A stretch of 64,000 nt of DNA from Massilia litorea (GCF_015101885.1 NZ_CP062941.1:4650001-4714000), one strand, 5' to 3'; numbered from the stretch's first letter, positions 38,877 through 51,039 are shown. The notes: a model not told the origin generated them from the letters alone. Made by a program: numbers and translations.

Positions 38877-41024
38877 TTACTGGCAAGCGCCCGGCGTCTC
38901 ACCCTTGGCAATGAACGCCTGCACCGCGCCCGGCGCCACGCAGATGGTGCCGGCACTGCCCTGACCCGGCTTGTGGCACACCGCCACTTTGCCGTCGCCG
39001 CAGCGCGCGTCGATCACGGGGACCGTCACGCTGGCCACGGCCGGACAACCGTTTTCACTGAAAGCCTGCACGGTGAACGTATAGCTGCCTGCTGCGGTCG
39101 GCGTAAACGTCGCCGTCGCGCCGTTCACCGCCAGGCCCGCGGCCGGCACCCACGCAAAGCCGGTGCCGGCGCCCGCATCGCTCGCCGTCAGCACCACACT
39201 CTGCGCACCATACCCCAGCGTGATGGCATTCACGCTCGCAGCGATTGCAGGCTGCGGCACGCGTCCGATCACGGTCACCGTGGCTTCGCCCGAGGCGCTC
39301 AATCCAGCCTTGTCGATGGCGCTCAGCACCACCTTGCGCACGCCGATGTCGCCGCAGCTGAAACTGGTCTGCGATGCGCTCAGCGATTCGATCCCCCAGT
39401 TGTCGCCCGTGCCGCCGTCGATGTCGGCAGGCTGCAGGCTGGCCGCGCCGTTCGCCAGCGTCACCGACACGTCGCGCGTGCGCACGGTCGGCGCTTCGAA
39501 GTCGTTGCTGACCACGTTCGATGGCGCGCTCTCCCGGCTCAGGCGGTTCAGTGCCGTGACCGTGTAATAGTAATACTTGCCCGCCTCGACCTTCGTGTCG
39601 GCGAAGGCGTTGCTCGCATCGTGCGTCACGCCGATCAGGTTCTGCGGCGCCTCGATGTCGATCGTGCGTTCGGCCGAACGGTAGACCGCGAACTGGCGCA
39701 CCTTTTCCAGCTCGTCGCGTGCGTCGCTGCCGGTCCAGCTCAGCACGAGCGCGCTCTCGCCCTGGGTTGCCGCCAGGGCGGAAGGCGCGAGCGGCGCGAC
39801 GGAGCCCTTCCACGGCATCGCGGGCACCAGGGCCGGGCGCTTGTAGACGTTCTGCTGCAGGTCCGTGCGATAGCCCAGCGGGTTCGCTTGCAGGAAGGCG
39901 TGGCGGAAGTGGATCTGGCCGGCGATATGGGTTTGTGCGCGATTCAACGCGATCTGGTTGGCGACCTGTTTCGCATCAAGCCAGCCGGCGGTGCCCATCT
40001 TGTAGTCGGCGATCCCGATGTACATGTGGCGGCCGTAGGCGTTCTCGTTCCACCAGGGGACCAGCAGCTTGTAGTCCGAGCCCGCCTGGCCCATGTACCA
40101 GTAGACCTGGGGCGCCAGGTAGTCGACCCAGCCTTCGCGCAGCCAGCTGCGGGTGTCGGCGAAATTGGTCACGAAGTGCTGGGACGCGCCGCTTGACGTC
40201 GGCGAACCGAGCGCCGGATCCGTGCTGCTGCGGTAGATGCCCGAGGGTGACACGCCGAACTTGACCCAGGGTTTGACGGCGCGGATGCGCTCGCCGACGC
40301 CGGCAATCAGGAGGTTGATGTTGTCGCGGCGCCAGTCGGCACGGCCGGCGGCGGTGGCGGGAAAACCGCGCGGGTCGGCCGCATAGGCCGCGTCGTCGTT
40401 GATGGTGCCGGCCGGGTAGAAGTAATCGTCGAAATGGATGCCGTCGACGTCGTAGCGCTCGACGATGTCCATGATCACCTTCGTCACGTGCTCGCGCACC
40501 GCCGCCAGGCCCGGGTTCAGGATTTTCACCGTGCCGACCGTCAGCATCCACTCGGGATGGGTGCGCGAGACGTGGTTCGCCGCGTACTGCGCGGTATTCG
40601 TTTCAGTCGCCGTGTTCGCCACCGCGCGGTAGGGATTGATCCAGGCGTGGAATTCGAGGCCGCGCTTTCTCGATTCGGCGATCGCGAACTGCAGCGGGTC
40701 CCAGCTCGGGGCCGGCGCACTGCCCTGGTTGTTGGTCAGATAGTAGGACCAGGGTTCGAGTTCGCTCGGATACAGGGCGTCGGACTGGCTGCGCACCTGC
40801 AGGAAGGCCGCGTTCATGCCGGTCGCCAGGTTGTGGTCGAGGATGGCGGCCAGGGCCGCGCGCTGCTGGTCCGGGGTCTGGGTACGGTTCGGCCAGTCCA
40901 GGCTCAGGTGGGTACTGATCCATACGCCGCGCAGTTCGCGTTTCGGCGACAGGTTGGCCGTATCGGCGTGCGCCAGGGACGCGGCCAGCAGAGTGGCTGC
41001 CGCGGCAAGCAAAAGTTTTTTCAT
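38877..41024 (-). CDS. Secreted glycoside-hydrolase-like (GHL10/DUF187) protein with FN3
   Basis: A 715-residue exported protein. Signal peptide 1-20 (ending SLAHA). The GHL10 TIM-barrel-like domain (about 25-400) begins with ELRGVWISTHLSLDWPN and carries GIHFDDYFYP and the WINPYRA segment. Then a fibronectin-III-like domain (about 415-510) and Ig/PKD-like repeats follow. A short C-terminal cysteine module (CGDGKVAVCHKPG...GACQ) ends it. GHL10 proteins are thought to act on cell-wall or exopolysaccharide glycans, but no exact substrate can be assigned. It starts at ATG 41024; single-gene unit. Confidence 0.87.
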   Translation of the reverse strand: MKKLLLAAAATLLAASLAHADTANLSPKRELRGVWISTHLSLDWPNRTQTPDQQRAALAAILDHNLATGMNAAFLQVRSQSDALYPSELEPWSYYLTNNQGSAPAPSWDPLQFAIAESRKRGLEFHAWINPYRAVANTATETNTAQYAANHVSRTHPEWMLTVGTVKILNPGLAAVREHVTKVIMDIVERYDVDGIHFDDYFYPAGTINDDAAYAADPRGFPATAAGRADWRRDNINLLIAGVGERIRAVKPWVKFGVSPSGIYRSSTDPALGSPTSSGASQHFVTNFADTRSWLREGWVDYLAPQVYWYMGQAGSDYKLLVPWWNENAYGRHMYIGIADYKMGTAGWLDAKQVANQIALNRAQTHIAGQIHFRHAFLQANPLGYRTDLQQNVYKRPALVPAMPWKGSVAPLAPSALAATQGESALVLSWTGSDARDELEKVRQFAVYRSAERTIDIEAPQNLIGVTHDASNAFADTKVEAGKYYYYTVTALNRLSRESAPSNVVSNDFEAPTVRTRDVSVTLANGAASLQPADIDGGTGDNWGIESLSASQTSFSCGDIGVRKVVLSAIDKAGLSASGEATVTVIGRVPQPAIAASVNAITLGYGAQSVVLTASDAGAGTGFAWVPAAGLAVNGATATFTPTAAGSYTFTVQAFSENGCPAVASVTVPVIDARCGDGKVAVCHKPGQGSAGTICVAPGAVQAFIAKGETPGACQ

Positions 41025-41215
41025 GTTCTGTTTTTTGCGAGGGTTAAATGGACGCATTTGACAATGCGCCGGTGGCGGTCCCATGACGCCTCTCCACGCG
41101 TCACAGTGTTGCCATCCGCTCAACAGATTACGCGTGCGAAATCACGCCAACCAATGAAATTGGGTGCGTGTCGCATAACTTGAAAGCATGAGGCCGGCAT
41201 GCCCCTGGAGCAAAC

Positions 41216-42037
41216 TCAGAGCCGGAAAGACAATCCTACCGTCCAGCTCGCATACGGCGTGCGGTGGTTCAGGCCGCGCGAGAACATGGTGTCGATCTGG
41301 ACGTCGTTCGACAGCAGCCAGGCGGCGCCGACGTCGAAACTGGCTTGCGTGCCGCCGTGGCGGCTGCTCGCGATTTGCGGCATGGCGACTTCGACGAGGC
41401 CGCGCAGGCGCCGGTTGAAGGATTTTTCGAGGACGACGCCGAGCAAACCGTAGGTGTAGCGCCCCGTGTCTTCCTGGCGCTCGACGGCAATCCCCGGCAT
41501 GACGCCGAGCTGCATCTCGCCCGGCAAATCCCATTCGCCGACCACGCGCAGCGACGGCCGTACGCCGACGCCGCGCAGGCCACGCGATCCGGTCGGCAGT
41601 TCGGCGTCGACGACCACACCGACCGAGGGCCGCATGCCCTCGCCGTCCTGCGCATGCCACAGGAAGCCGACCGCGGTATCCGCATAGCCGGCCAGCGTGC
41701 TGCGCTCGCCGCTTGCCTTGTCCCGGGTGTGCTGCACTGTGCGCCCGTCGCTCTCGATGCGCAGTTCGAGCGCGTCGTTCAGCCCGAAGCGCAGCATGGA
41801 CGGCATCGAATAGGTCCGCTGGCGCTCTTCGGCACTGCGCTCGCGCTCGACGAGGAAACTGGTCTCGACCTGGAAGCGGCCCTTGCCGACGGTCTCGCTG
41901 GACTCGACGAAATCGGGCCGGTCGGCATTGATCGGCTCGTCCTGTTTCGACTGTTCCTGGGCCTGGACCGGCAGCCAGGCCGCCGCCAGCAGGACAAGGG
42001 ATACGTGGGACAGGCGGGATGCGAAGATTCGGGACAT
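41216..42037 (-). CDS. Outer-membrane/secreted beta-rich protein (phenol MetA-type family)
   Basis: A 273-residue exported protein with a signal peptide ending QAQ (around residue 27). After DRPDFVESSETVGKGRFQVE the rest is a series of amphipathic beta strands ending in the aromatic-terminal FRL. The pattern fits the family annotated as transporter or 'MetA pathway of phenol degradation' outer-membrane proteins (PF13557). The name is historical, and I infer only an outer-membrane beta-barrel. No aromatic degradation genes lie near it. Confidence 0.75.
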   Translation of the reverse strand: MSRIFASRLSHVSLVLLAAAWLPVQAQEQSKQDEPINADRPDFVESSETVGKGRFQVETSFLVERERSAEERQRTYSMPSMLRFGLNDALELRIESDGRTVQHTRDKASGERSTLAGYADTAVGFLWHAQDGEGMRPSVGVVVDAELPTGSRGLRGVGVRPSLRVVGEWDLPGEMQLGVMPGIAVERQEDTGRYTYGLLGVVLEKSFNRRLRGLVEVAMPQIASSRHGGTQASFDVGAAWLLSNDVQIDTMFSRGLNHRTPYASWTVGLSFRL

Positions 42038-42129
42038 GCGCGGCTCCTTGGGCTCGGTCAGGCGGCGGCTCCAGCCGCCGGATGACCCGATTTTACCGCT
42101 GCCGGCTCAGCAGCCCCGCCCGATTGGGC

Positions 42130-44058
42130 TCATGCCGGCAGTAGGGCGTGGCCCGGTGCCGGCAGCGCAGCAGCTTCGCGCGCCTCTTCGAGCTTGAACA
42201 CGCCGACCACCTGCGCCAGGGTCGCGGTCTGTTCTTCGAGGGCGCCGGCGGCGGCCGCCGCTTCCTCGACCAGGGCAGCGTTCTGCTGGGTCGCGTCGTC
42301 CATGGTCGCGATCGCCTGGTTGACCTGGCCGATGCCCTGGCTCTGCTCGGTACTGGCGGCATCGATCTCGCGCATCAGGCCGGCCACGCGGCCCACCGCC
42401 TGCACGATGCCGTCCATGGTCGCGCCGGCCGTATCGACCAGGCGTGCGCCGGTCTCCACCTTGTCGACGGAATCCTGGATCAGGCCCTTGATTTCCTTCG
42501 CGGCGGCGGCCGAGCGCTGGGCCAGGTTGCGGACCTCGCTGGCGACGACCGCGAAGCCGCGGCCCTGTTCGCCGGCGCGCGCCGCCTCCACGGCGGCGTT
42601 CAGGGCCAGGATATTGGTCTGGAAGGCGATGCCGTCGATCACGCCGATGATGTCGGCAATCTTGCGCGAACTCTGGGTGATCGAGCCCATGGTGGCCACG
42701 ACTTCGCCCACCACCTGGCCGCCCTTCTGGGCCTGGTCGCTGGCCGACTCCACCAGGGTGTTGGCCTGGCGCGCGTTGTCGGCATTCTGGCGCACCGTGG
42801 AGGTCAGTTCTTCCATCGCGGCCGCCGTCTCTTCGAGGCTCGAGGCCTGGGCTTCGGTGCGGCTCGACAGGTTCATGTTGCCGGCCGCGATTTCACTCGA
42901 TGCGCCGGCAATCGCATGCGTGCTGCGGCGCACTTCGCTCATCGTGTGGTTCAGCGAAGAGACGAAGCGGTTGAAGGCGTCCGCCAGGGCCCCGACCTCG
43001 TCGCTGCTCTCGACCGGCATGCGCCGCGTGAGGTCGCCCTTGCCGTCGGCGATCTCGCCCAGCATGGCCGCGGCACGCGCGACCGGCGCGGCGATCGCGC
43101 GGCTGACCAGGAAGATCACGAACAGGCCGATGCCGCCGCCGACCACGCCGGCTACCAGGGCCGCGATCATGGCCGAGCGCGCCAGGTCGCCCAGCACTTC
43201 GTCTTCCGGCACTTCGGCGATCACGTACATGTCGAGTTCCGGCACGTAGGAGGACGCCACGATCAGCTTGCCCTGCGGCGAATCGTGGGCCGCGTGGGTG
43301 AACTGCGCCTTGTTGAACAGGGTCGCAATCAAGGCCGGCGAAAACCCCGGCAATTCCTTCATGTTGTGATCGCCATCGGCCAGTTTGGCCTCGCGGTGCA
43401 GGATGATGGTGCCGTTCGGGCGCACCAGGAACACGTGGCCCGACTTTCCCACCTTGTGGGCGCGCACGGTGTCGGCCATCGCCTTGACCGACAGGCCGAG
43501 GCCGGCGACAGCCAGCTTGCCTTCGCCCGCTTCGACACGGGCATTGATGAACAGCTTCATCTCGCCCGTCTTCGGATCAGGGTCGAGGTTCAGGGCATAC
43601 GGTTTGCTGGTGGCGAGGAATTCATCCATCCACTTGTCGCGCGGATTGCCCTTTTCCATCATGTAGGAGAGACCGGTCTGGTCCATGAACTTCATCTGGC
43701 TCGGCGAAGCCCAGAACACGGTCATGGCCTTGTTCAGGTCCTTCATCCGGGCCGCGTAGGCGCGCCAGGCATCGAGCCCGCTGTCGGCCAGATTGTCGCG
43801 TTCCCAGGCCTGCAGGAAGGTGTTGTGGGCCACCGCCAGCGAAGCCGTGGCGGGACCGCCGATCTGGCGCAGGATGTCGTTGCGGATTTCGCCGATCACG
43901 GCCGGCAGTTCCTGGGTGACCGCGCGCTCGCTCAGGCTGCGCCCGGTCAAGGTCACGCTAAGGGTGGCGGAAATGACAATGAACAGCAGCAGGCAGGCGG
44001 CCATGCTGAGCATGAGTTTCGTCTTGATCGACGAACGGCGAAGGAAGTGGGCGAGCAT
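42130..44058 (-). CDS. Methyl-accepting chemotaxis protein
   Basis: A 642-residue inner-membrane chemoreceptor. TM1 around residues 15-35, periplasmic Cache-type sensor (about 40-290) with [22 protein letters not shown]2 around 295-325, and HAMP up to about 375. The signalling domain has its hairpin tip [28 protein letters not shown] intact. The C-terminus lacks the NWETF-type tether, as is common in this group. ATG 44058 is preferred; a GTG 30 bp upstream is possible. No che genes are adjacent. Confidence 0.95.
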   Translation of the reverse strand: MLAHFLRRSSIKTKLMLSMAACLLLFIVISATLSVTLTGRSLSERAVTQELPAVIGEIRNDILRQIGGPATASLAVAHNTFLQAWERDNLADSGLDAWRAYAARMKDLNKAMTVFWASPSQMKFMDQTGLSYMMEKGNPRDKWMDEFLATSKPYALNLDPDPKTGEMKLFINARVEAGEGKLAVAGLGLSVKAMADTVRAHKVGKSGHVFLVRPNGTIILHREAKLADGDHNMKELPGFSPALIATLFNKAQFTHAAHDSPQGKLIVASSYVPELDMYVIAEVPEDEVLGDLARSAMIAALVAGVVGGGIGLFVIFLVSRAIAAPVARAAAMLGEIADGKGDLTRRMPVESSDEVGALADAFNRFVSSLNHTMSEVRRSTHAIAGASSEIAAGNMNLSSRTEAQASSLEETAAAMEELTSTVRQNADNARQANTLVESASDQAQKGGQVVGEVVATMGSITQSSRKIADIIGVIDGIAFQTNILALNAAVEAARAGEQGRGFAVVASEVRNLAQRSAAAAKEIKGLIQDSVDKVETGARLVDTAGATMDGIVQAVGRVAGLMREIDAASTEQSQGIGQVNQAIATMDDATQQNAALVEEAAAAAGALEEQTATLAQVVGVFKLEEAREAAALPAPGHALLPA

Positions 44059-44228
44059 GGGAGTGTGGGAATTGGTGAGAATCGGCACAAATATTGCCGT
44101 AGCGCATGTTCACCCGGGGGTCCCAGCTCGTCAACGGGTTTACGAACAAGTGTTTATACAGTGGTAATGAACTGTTGCGATTGTGTCTGGCTGAATGAGC
44201 AACGTGGACGATTACGCAAGGTTCGGGC

Positions 44229-44259
44229 AAAAAAAATGCCGCTCGGTGAGCGGCATTCT
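44229..44259 (-). terminator. Rho-independent terminator of rpoD
   Basis: On the minus strand AATGCCGCTC-ACC-GAGCGGCATT followed by TTTTTT, 18 bp past the rpoD stop. Confidence 0.85.
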
Positions 44260-44277
44260 TGTCAAGCAGACTAAAAC

Positions 44278-46935
<2,658 letters not shown>

Positions 46936-47154
46936 AAAGCAACTCTCCTGTCGAGGCGGGTGCGCGCCTGCGAGGTCAAAGATTCACCACGGCCTGTCTG
47001 GGCCGGGGGAAAGGGATCGGGAAGGGCCCTAGCTAAGGGCGGACAAGCCGTAAATCAAGCACGCCTCACCTGCGGCGGCATGCGGCAGGGCCGGATGCGT
47101 CGTTGGCAGGATGAATCAAGGCAGTGGTCAGGATCGCGGTGTACATGTCGAAAC

Positions 47155-47184
47155 GAAAAAAAGCCCGTCGGCTGGGGCGGGCTT
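47155..47184 (-). terminator. Rho-independent terminator upstream of rpoD
   Basis: Minus-strand AAGCCCG(C)CCCAGCCGA(C)GGGCTT followed by TTTTTTT. No annotated gene ends here. It suggests an unannotated short transcript or an rpoD leader attenuator. Confidence 0.7.
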
Positions 47185-47258
47185 GCATCTGGCTCTGTCG
47201 GGTTGAAGAGACGGGACAGGCAGCATTATGCCTTAAGGCAAGAATTGGTGATAATTGA

Positions 47259-47278
47259 TATATCGGATAAGCGATATA
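47259..47278. promoter_or_regulatory. Dyad TATATCG-N6-CGATATA upstream of rpoD
   Basis: Perfect 7-bp inverted repeat with a 6-bp spacer in an AT-rich patch, unusual for this GC-rich DNA. It is a possible protein-binding site or part of an RNA structure. Confidence 0.35.
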
Positions 47279-47515
47279 AGCAAACCACATACTGTTGTTT
47301 TCTAGTCCACGAACGGGTCTTCGATCCGTCTGCGCCGACGCAAGCCGCGCGCAAGGCAAGAGGCGGATCATACACGATTTCGCGATTCGGGGCGCCGCCT
47401 TGCACGCCAGCATCCCGGCAACGGGCGGTCACCCTCCCGTGCTCAGCAGAAGTCACACGATTGGCAGCGCACTAGTGCGGGCCAGCATGCTATCCTTCGG
47501 ATTCCTGTTATTACC

Positions 47516-48121
47516 ATGAAGTCAATGAATACCATTAGTTCTGCCGCCGAGTCCGTCGACGCCACCACCCCTTCCCCAGAGACCCCAGCAACGGAGGCGA
47601 CGAGCATCCCGGAAACCGTGTCGACTACCGCAACGGATAGCGTGCCGGACAGCGCCGCGGCCGACACGCCGGCGGCTCCGGCAGCAGCGGGCGCACCAGC
47701 ACAAGGCGACGCGGCCGCTCCGGCCCCGCAGTCCGCACGTGCCCTCCTCAAACAGCTGCAACAGCAATTCCCGGCCTTCCGCGATTGCCTGCCGCTGGCG
47801 ATCGGCATCGACAAGCAGCTGCTGTCGCGCGTCCCGGGCCTGGACCGCAAGACCATGCGCGCCGCGCTCGGCATCCATACCGGTTCGATGCGCTACCTGC
47901 GCTCGATGGAAAAAGCCACCGTGCGCTACGACCTCGACGGCGTGGCCGGCGCGGAAGTGACCGACACCCACCGCCTGCACGCCAAGGAACAGCTGCAACT
48001 GCGCTTCAAGAAGGAAGCCGAGCGCAAGAAGCTGGAGAAAGCCGCGGCAGCCGAAGCGGAAGCAGCCCGCCTGCGCCAGGAAAAGCTGCAGCAGCTGGCG
48101 TCGAAGTTCTCGCGCGGCTGA
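47516..48121 (+). CDS. ProQ/FinO-family RNA chaperone
   Basis: A 201-residue RNA-binding protein. N-terminal 70 residues are a disordered Ala/Thr/Pro/Ser-rich tail. The ProQ/FinO domain follows (about 72-180), with LKQLQQQFPAFRDCLPLAIGID and LGIHTGSMRYLRSM. A basic helical tail (KKEAERKKLEKAA...) may add RNA contacts. The family binds structured sRNAs and mRNA 3' ends. The start ATG 47516 lacks a strong ribosome site; ATG 47525 is an alternative. An exonuclease gene follows after 22 bp. Confidence 0.88.
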   Translation: MKSMNTISSAAESVDATTPSPETPATEATSIPETVSTTATDSVPDSAAADTPAAPAAAGAPAQGDAAAPAPQSARALLKQLQQQFPAFRDCLPLAIGIDKQLLSRVPGLDRKTMRAALGIHTGSMRYLRSMEKATVRYDLDGVAGAEVTDTHRLHAKEQLQLRFKKEAERKKLEKAAAAEAEAARLRQEKLQQLASKFSRG

Positions 48122-48143
48122 CGCGGTCCAGGCGCAGCTGCCG

Positions 48144-48740
48144 ATGAGTGCCGTTCCGGAAGAAGAAGACCTGCCGCCGTACGAAGGCATCACGCTCGAC
48201 GACATCGTGCTGGTGAAGACCGAGGCCGAGGCGGCGCAAGCCCTTGCGGCCTTGTCGAACGCCGACGTCGTCGGTTTCGACACCGAATCGAAACCGACCT
48301 TCACCAGGGGCGAGGAATCGACCGGCCCGCACCTGGTGCAGCTGGCCACCGAGAGCAAGGCCTACCTGTTCCAGGTCGGCGCCAAACCGCAGCCTGCCCA
48401 CGTCGACGTGCTGCGCGCGGTGCTGGAATCGCCCGCGATCCTGAAAGTGGGCTTCGGCCTGGGCGACGACCTGCGCCGCCTGCGCGCCAAGCTCGGCATC
48501 GAGACGCAGAACGTGGTCGACCTCTCGACCACCCTGCGCCGCCGCGGCGAACGCAACACGCTCGGCGCCAAGACTGCCGTGGCGCGCTTCTTCGGCCAGC
48601 GCCTGGCGAAATCAAAACGCATCACGACCACCAACTGGGCCTTGCCGCGGCTGTCGGAGCAGCAGATCCGCTACGCGGCCGACGATGCACATGTGGCCTT
48701 GAAGATCTACCGCCACTGGCGGGCCAATCCCCCGGCATGA
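48144..48740 (+). CDS. 3'-5' exonuclease, RNase D-like (DEDD)
   Basis: A 198-residue exonuclease domain protein. Exo I VVGFDTESKPTF (catalytic D and E), Exo II VGFGLGDDLRRL (D), and Exo III YAADDAHVALKIY (Y..xD type, DEDDy). There is no HRDC domain, unlike RNase D itself. Likely acts on RNA or DNA 3' ends. It follows a ProQ-family gene in the same direction, so an RNA-metabolism pair is plausible, but this is inference. Confidence 0.88.
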   Translation: MSAVPEEEDLPPYEGITLDDIVLVKTEAEAAQALAALSNADVVGFDTESKPTFTRGEESTGPHLVQLATESKAYLFQVGAKPQPAHVDVLRAVLESPAILKVGFGLGDDLRRLRAKLGIETQNVVDLSTTLRRRGERNTLGAKTAVARFFGQRLAKSKRITTTNWALPRLSEQQIRYAADDAHVALKIYRHWRANPPA

Positions 48741-48757
48741 CCCGGCAGGCGGACCTG

Positions 48758-48782
48758 GGTTATCATCCTGATATTGATAACC
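48758..48782. promoter_or_regulatory. Dyad GGTTATCA-N9-TGATAACC before cytochrome genes
   Basis: Perfect 8-bp inverted repeat, 10 bp upstream of the ATG of the dihaem cytochrome gene and just after the exonuclease stop. It is placed where it could act as an operator or as an mRNA structure next to the ribosome site GGAAG. The regulator is unknown. Confidence 0.45.
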
Positions 48783-48792
48783 TGGAAGCCGC

Positions 48793-49500
48793 ATGCCGAT
48801 CCCTGCACCGCTCCGTTTTTCATCCATCCTGCTGTGCGCCCTGCCCCTCATGGCCGGCGCCCAGAAACCCGTTCCCGATACCCTCGAGCAGCGCGTCGCA
48901 GCCTGCATCGCCTGCCATGCGCCGAAGGACACGCAAGGCAGCAGCATCGGCGGCGTCTACTTTCCGCGCATCGCCGGCAAGCCTGCCGGCTACCTGTACA
49001 ACCAGCTGGTGAACTTCCGCGACGGCCGGCGCCAGTTCCCCTTGATGACCTGGATGGTGACCCACCTGCCCGATCCTTACCTGCACGAGATCGCCGATTA
49101 TTTCTCGAGCCAGCATCCGCCGGTCCCGGCGCCGGCCGCACCGACGGTGGACGCCGGCGTGCTCGCGCGCGGTGAACAGCTGGTGCGCCGGGGCGACCCC
49201 GCATTGAAGGTACCGGCCTGCATCGCCTGCCACGGCGAGCGCCTGGCCGGCGTGGCGCCTGCGATTCCGGGCCTGCTGAACCTGCCGCGCGATTACGTCA
49301 ATTCCCAGTTCGGCGCCTGGCGCAACAAGGTGCGCCGCGCCCATGTGCCCGACTGCATGGCGACCATTGCCGAGCGCCTGGGACCGGGCGACGTCGCCGC
49401 CATCTCGGCCTGGCTGGCCGGCCAGCCGACGCCGCCCGATGCGCGTCCGGCCGAACGCCTGACGCACCCCCTGCCGATCGCCTGCGGGAGCGTGCCATGA
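48793..49500 (+). CDS. Dihaem cytochrome c
   Basis: A 235-residue exported electron carrier. Signal peptide 1-23 (ending MAGAQ). Two c-type haem sites: CIACH near residue 38 and CIACH near residue 142, one per domain. This is the c4-like two-domain layout, with axial methionines probably in PLMTWM and later. It overlaps the downstream multihaem gene by 4 bp (ATGA) and so is translated with it. It probably passes electrons between a periplasmic dehydrogenase and an oxidase. Confidence 0.92.
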   Translation: MPIPAPLRFSSILLCALPLMAGAQKPVPDTLEQRVAACIACHAPKDTQGSSIGGVYFPRIAGKPAGYLYNQLVNFRDGRRQFPLMTWMVTHLPDPYLHEIADYFSSQHPPVPAPAAPTVDAGVLARGEQLVRRGDPALKVPACIACHGERLAGVAPAIPGLLNLPRDYVNSQFGAWRNKVRRAHVPDCMATIAERLGPGDVAAISAWLAGQPTPPDARPAERLTHPLPIACGSVP

Positions 49501-50762
49501 AGCGCGTCTGGCTTGGATTGCTCGTCCTGCTGATCGTGGCGGCGGCCTTCGTCGCGGCGGCCTGGCCACGCGAAGAGTTCATCGCCTCGGCCTCCAGTGC
49601 CGACCAGGCGTCCTCCGAGGCGAATATCGCGCGCGGTGCCTACCTGGCGCGCGCCGGCGACTGCATGGCCTGCCACACGGCGCGCGGCGGCGTGCCTTAT
49701 GCCGGCGGCCGCGCGCTCGACACGCCCTTCGGCCGCCTGGTCGCCCCCAACATCACGCCGGAACCGACGAGCGGCATCGGCAACTGGACGGCCGACGATT
49801 TCTGGCGCGCCCTGCATAACGGAAAGTCGAAGGACGGCCGCCTGCTGTATCCGGCCTTCCCCTACACGAATTACACCAAGGTGACGCGGCCCGACGCCGA
49901 CGCCCTCTTCGCCTACCTGCGCAGCCTGCCACCGGTGCGCCAGCATAACCAGCCGCACGACCTGGCCTTCCCCTACAACCAGCAGATGACGCTGGCCGGC
50001 TGGCGCCTGCTCTATTTCAGGCCCGGCGTGCAGCAGCCGGACAGCAAACGCGACGCCCGCTGGAACCGCGGCGCCTACCTGGTCGAAGGACTCGGCCACT
50101 GCAGCGCCTGCCACAGCACGCGCAACAGCCTTGGGGCGACCGAGGGCGGCCTCGGCGGCGGCCTGATCCCGATGCTTGGCTGGTATGCGCCCTCCCTGAC
50201 CTCGGACGCCGAAGCGGGCCTCGGCAACTGGAGCGAAGCGCACATCGTGCAGCTGCTGGGAACCGGTGTCGCACCCGGCGCCAGCGTGACCGGGCCGATG
50301 GCGGAAGTGGTGGTACAGAGCCTGCAACACCTGACCAACGAGGACCTGGGCGCGATGGCGGCTTACCTGAAGTCCCTGCCTGCGGGAGCGCCTGCCGACC
50401 GCACAGCCGCGCCGCGTCCGTCCGAACAAACGATGCGCGCGGGAGAAAAGCTGTATGGGCAACACTGCGCCACCTGCCACGGCGAGCGCGGCGAAGGCAA
50501 GGGACCGTATCCGGCCCTGTCGAAGAACCGCGCCCTGGCGCTGGCCGAGCCGGTGAATGCGATCCGCGTCGTCCTCAACGGCGGCTTCGCGCCGGGCACC
50601 GCAGGCAATCCGCGCCCCTACGGCATGCCGCCTTTTGGTCACGTGCTGAAGGACGAAGAGGTGGCGAACCTCGTCAGCTTCCTGCGCGCCAGCTGGGGCA
50701 ATGCCGCGCCCCCTGTGTCGAGCGCCGAGGTGAATCGTTACCGGAGCGTGCCGCTGGATTAG
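49497..50762 (+). CDS. Trihaem cytochrome c (alcohol-dehydrogenase subunit type)
   Basis: A 421-residue protein with an N-terminal membrane anchor or uncleaved signal (residues 4-22) and three haem sites: CMACH (near 56), CSACH (near 203) and CATCH (near 324). Three successive cytochrome c domains resemble the cytochrome subunit of membrane alcohol or gluconate dehydrogenases (AdhB type). No flavin or quinoprotein dehydrogenase subunit is adjacent, so its partner is unknown. It ends at the left border of the accessory island. Confidence 0.92.
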   Translation: MKRVWLGLLVLLIVAAAFVAAAWPREEFIASASSADQASSEANIARGAYLARAGDCMACHTARGGVPYAGGRALDTPFGRLVAPNITPEPTSGIGNWTADDFWRALHNGKSKDGRLLYPAFPYTNYTKVTRPDADALFAYLRSLPPVRQHNQPHDLAFPYNQQMTLAGWRLLYFRPGVQQPDSKRDARWNRGAYLVEGLGHCSACHSTRNSLGATEGGLGGGLIPMLGWYAPSLTSDAEAGLGNWSEAHIVQLLGTGVAPGASVTGPMAEVVVQSLQHLTNEDLGAMAAYLKSLPAGAPADRTAAPRPSEQTMRAGEKLYGQHCATCHGERGEGKGPYPALSKNRALALAEPVNAIRVVLNGGFAPGTAGNPRPYGMPPFGHVLKDEEVANLVSFLRASWGNAAPPVSSAEVNRYRSVPLD

Positions 50763-50768
50763 GAATGT

Positions 50769-50996
50769 TTATTCGACACGGGCCAAGGGGACAGCCGCTG
50801 TCGCCCCGAAGCGGACTGTCACTGGCGGCAGTGACAAGTAAGGTTCCACCGATGGAAGGTACTCATCGATGTGCGCGACGTGAAGCGGCTGATAGAAGTC
50901 AGAATCGGTGGCAAGTGCCATCCCAAGCTTGGTCCCAGGGTCTCGGGGGCTTGGCATTACGCCGAACCTTGAACACACTTCCTCTTGAGTTTCCAC
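50769..50996 (-). pseudogene. Imm33-like immunity protein remnant
   Basis: A 75-residue frame starting with GTG 50996. It joins EEVCSRFGVM...DPGTKLGMAL directly to DFYQPLHVAHIDEYLPSVEPYLSLPP. I recall both blocks, in that order, from Imm33-like proteins about 120 residues long. Those carry a middle block around NGLRHPPEGDT...GWYIW that is missing here. So it looks like an in-frame internal deletion plus a lost C-terminus. The family match is from memory and should be checked. A stem-loop repeat lies 44 bp upstream. No toxin gene is visible next to it. Confidence 0.45.
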
Positions 50997-51039
50997 GGAT
51001 GCTATGCAAGCTTAGACCGGGTACGTTGAACGGTTGCTC

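Larger units (their letters stand above)
46936..47515. other. Long rpoD upstream region with internal terminator
   Basis: 580 bp between divergent rpoD and the proQ-family gene. It holds a minus-strand intrinsic terminator (47155-47184), a dyad (47259-47278), and a GCCTTAAGGC palindrome at 47230-47239. The terminator lies about 220 bp before rpoD, so something transcribed from the right would end there: a small RNA or an attenuated leader. I found no gene in it that I can support. Confidence 0.5.

Noticed and set aside
42062..42081. Intrinsic terminator between the chemoreceptor and the beta-rich protein genes
   Set aside because: A CGGCGGCT/AGCCGCCG stem exists but no U tract follows on either strand.
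47190..47500. 6S RNA or another known structured RNA upstream of rpoD
   Set aside because: No resemblance to the 6S consensus as I remember it; only the terminator is convincing.
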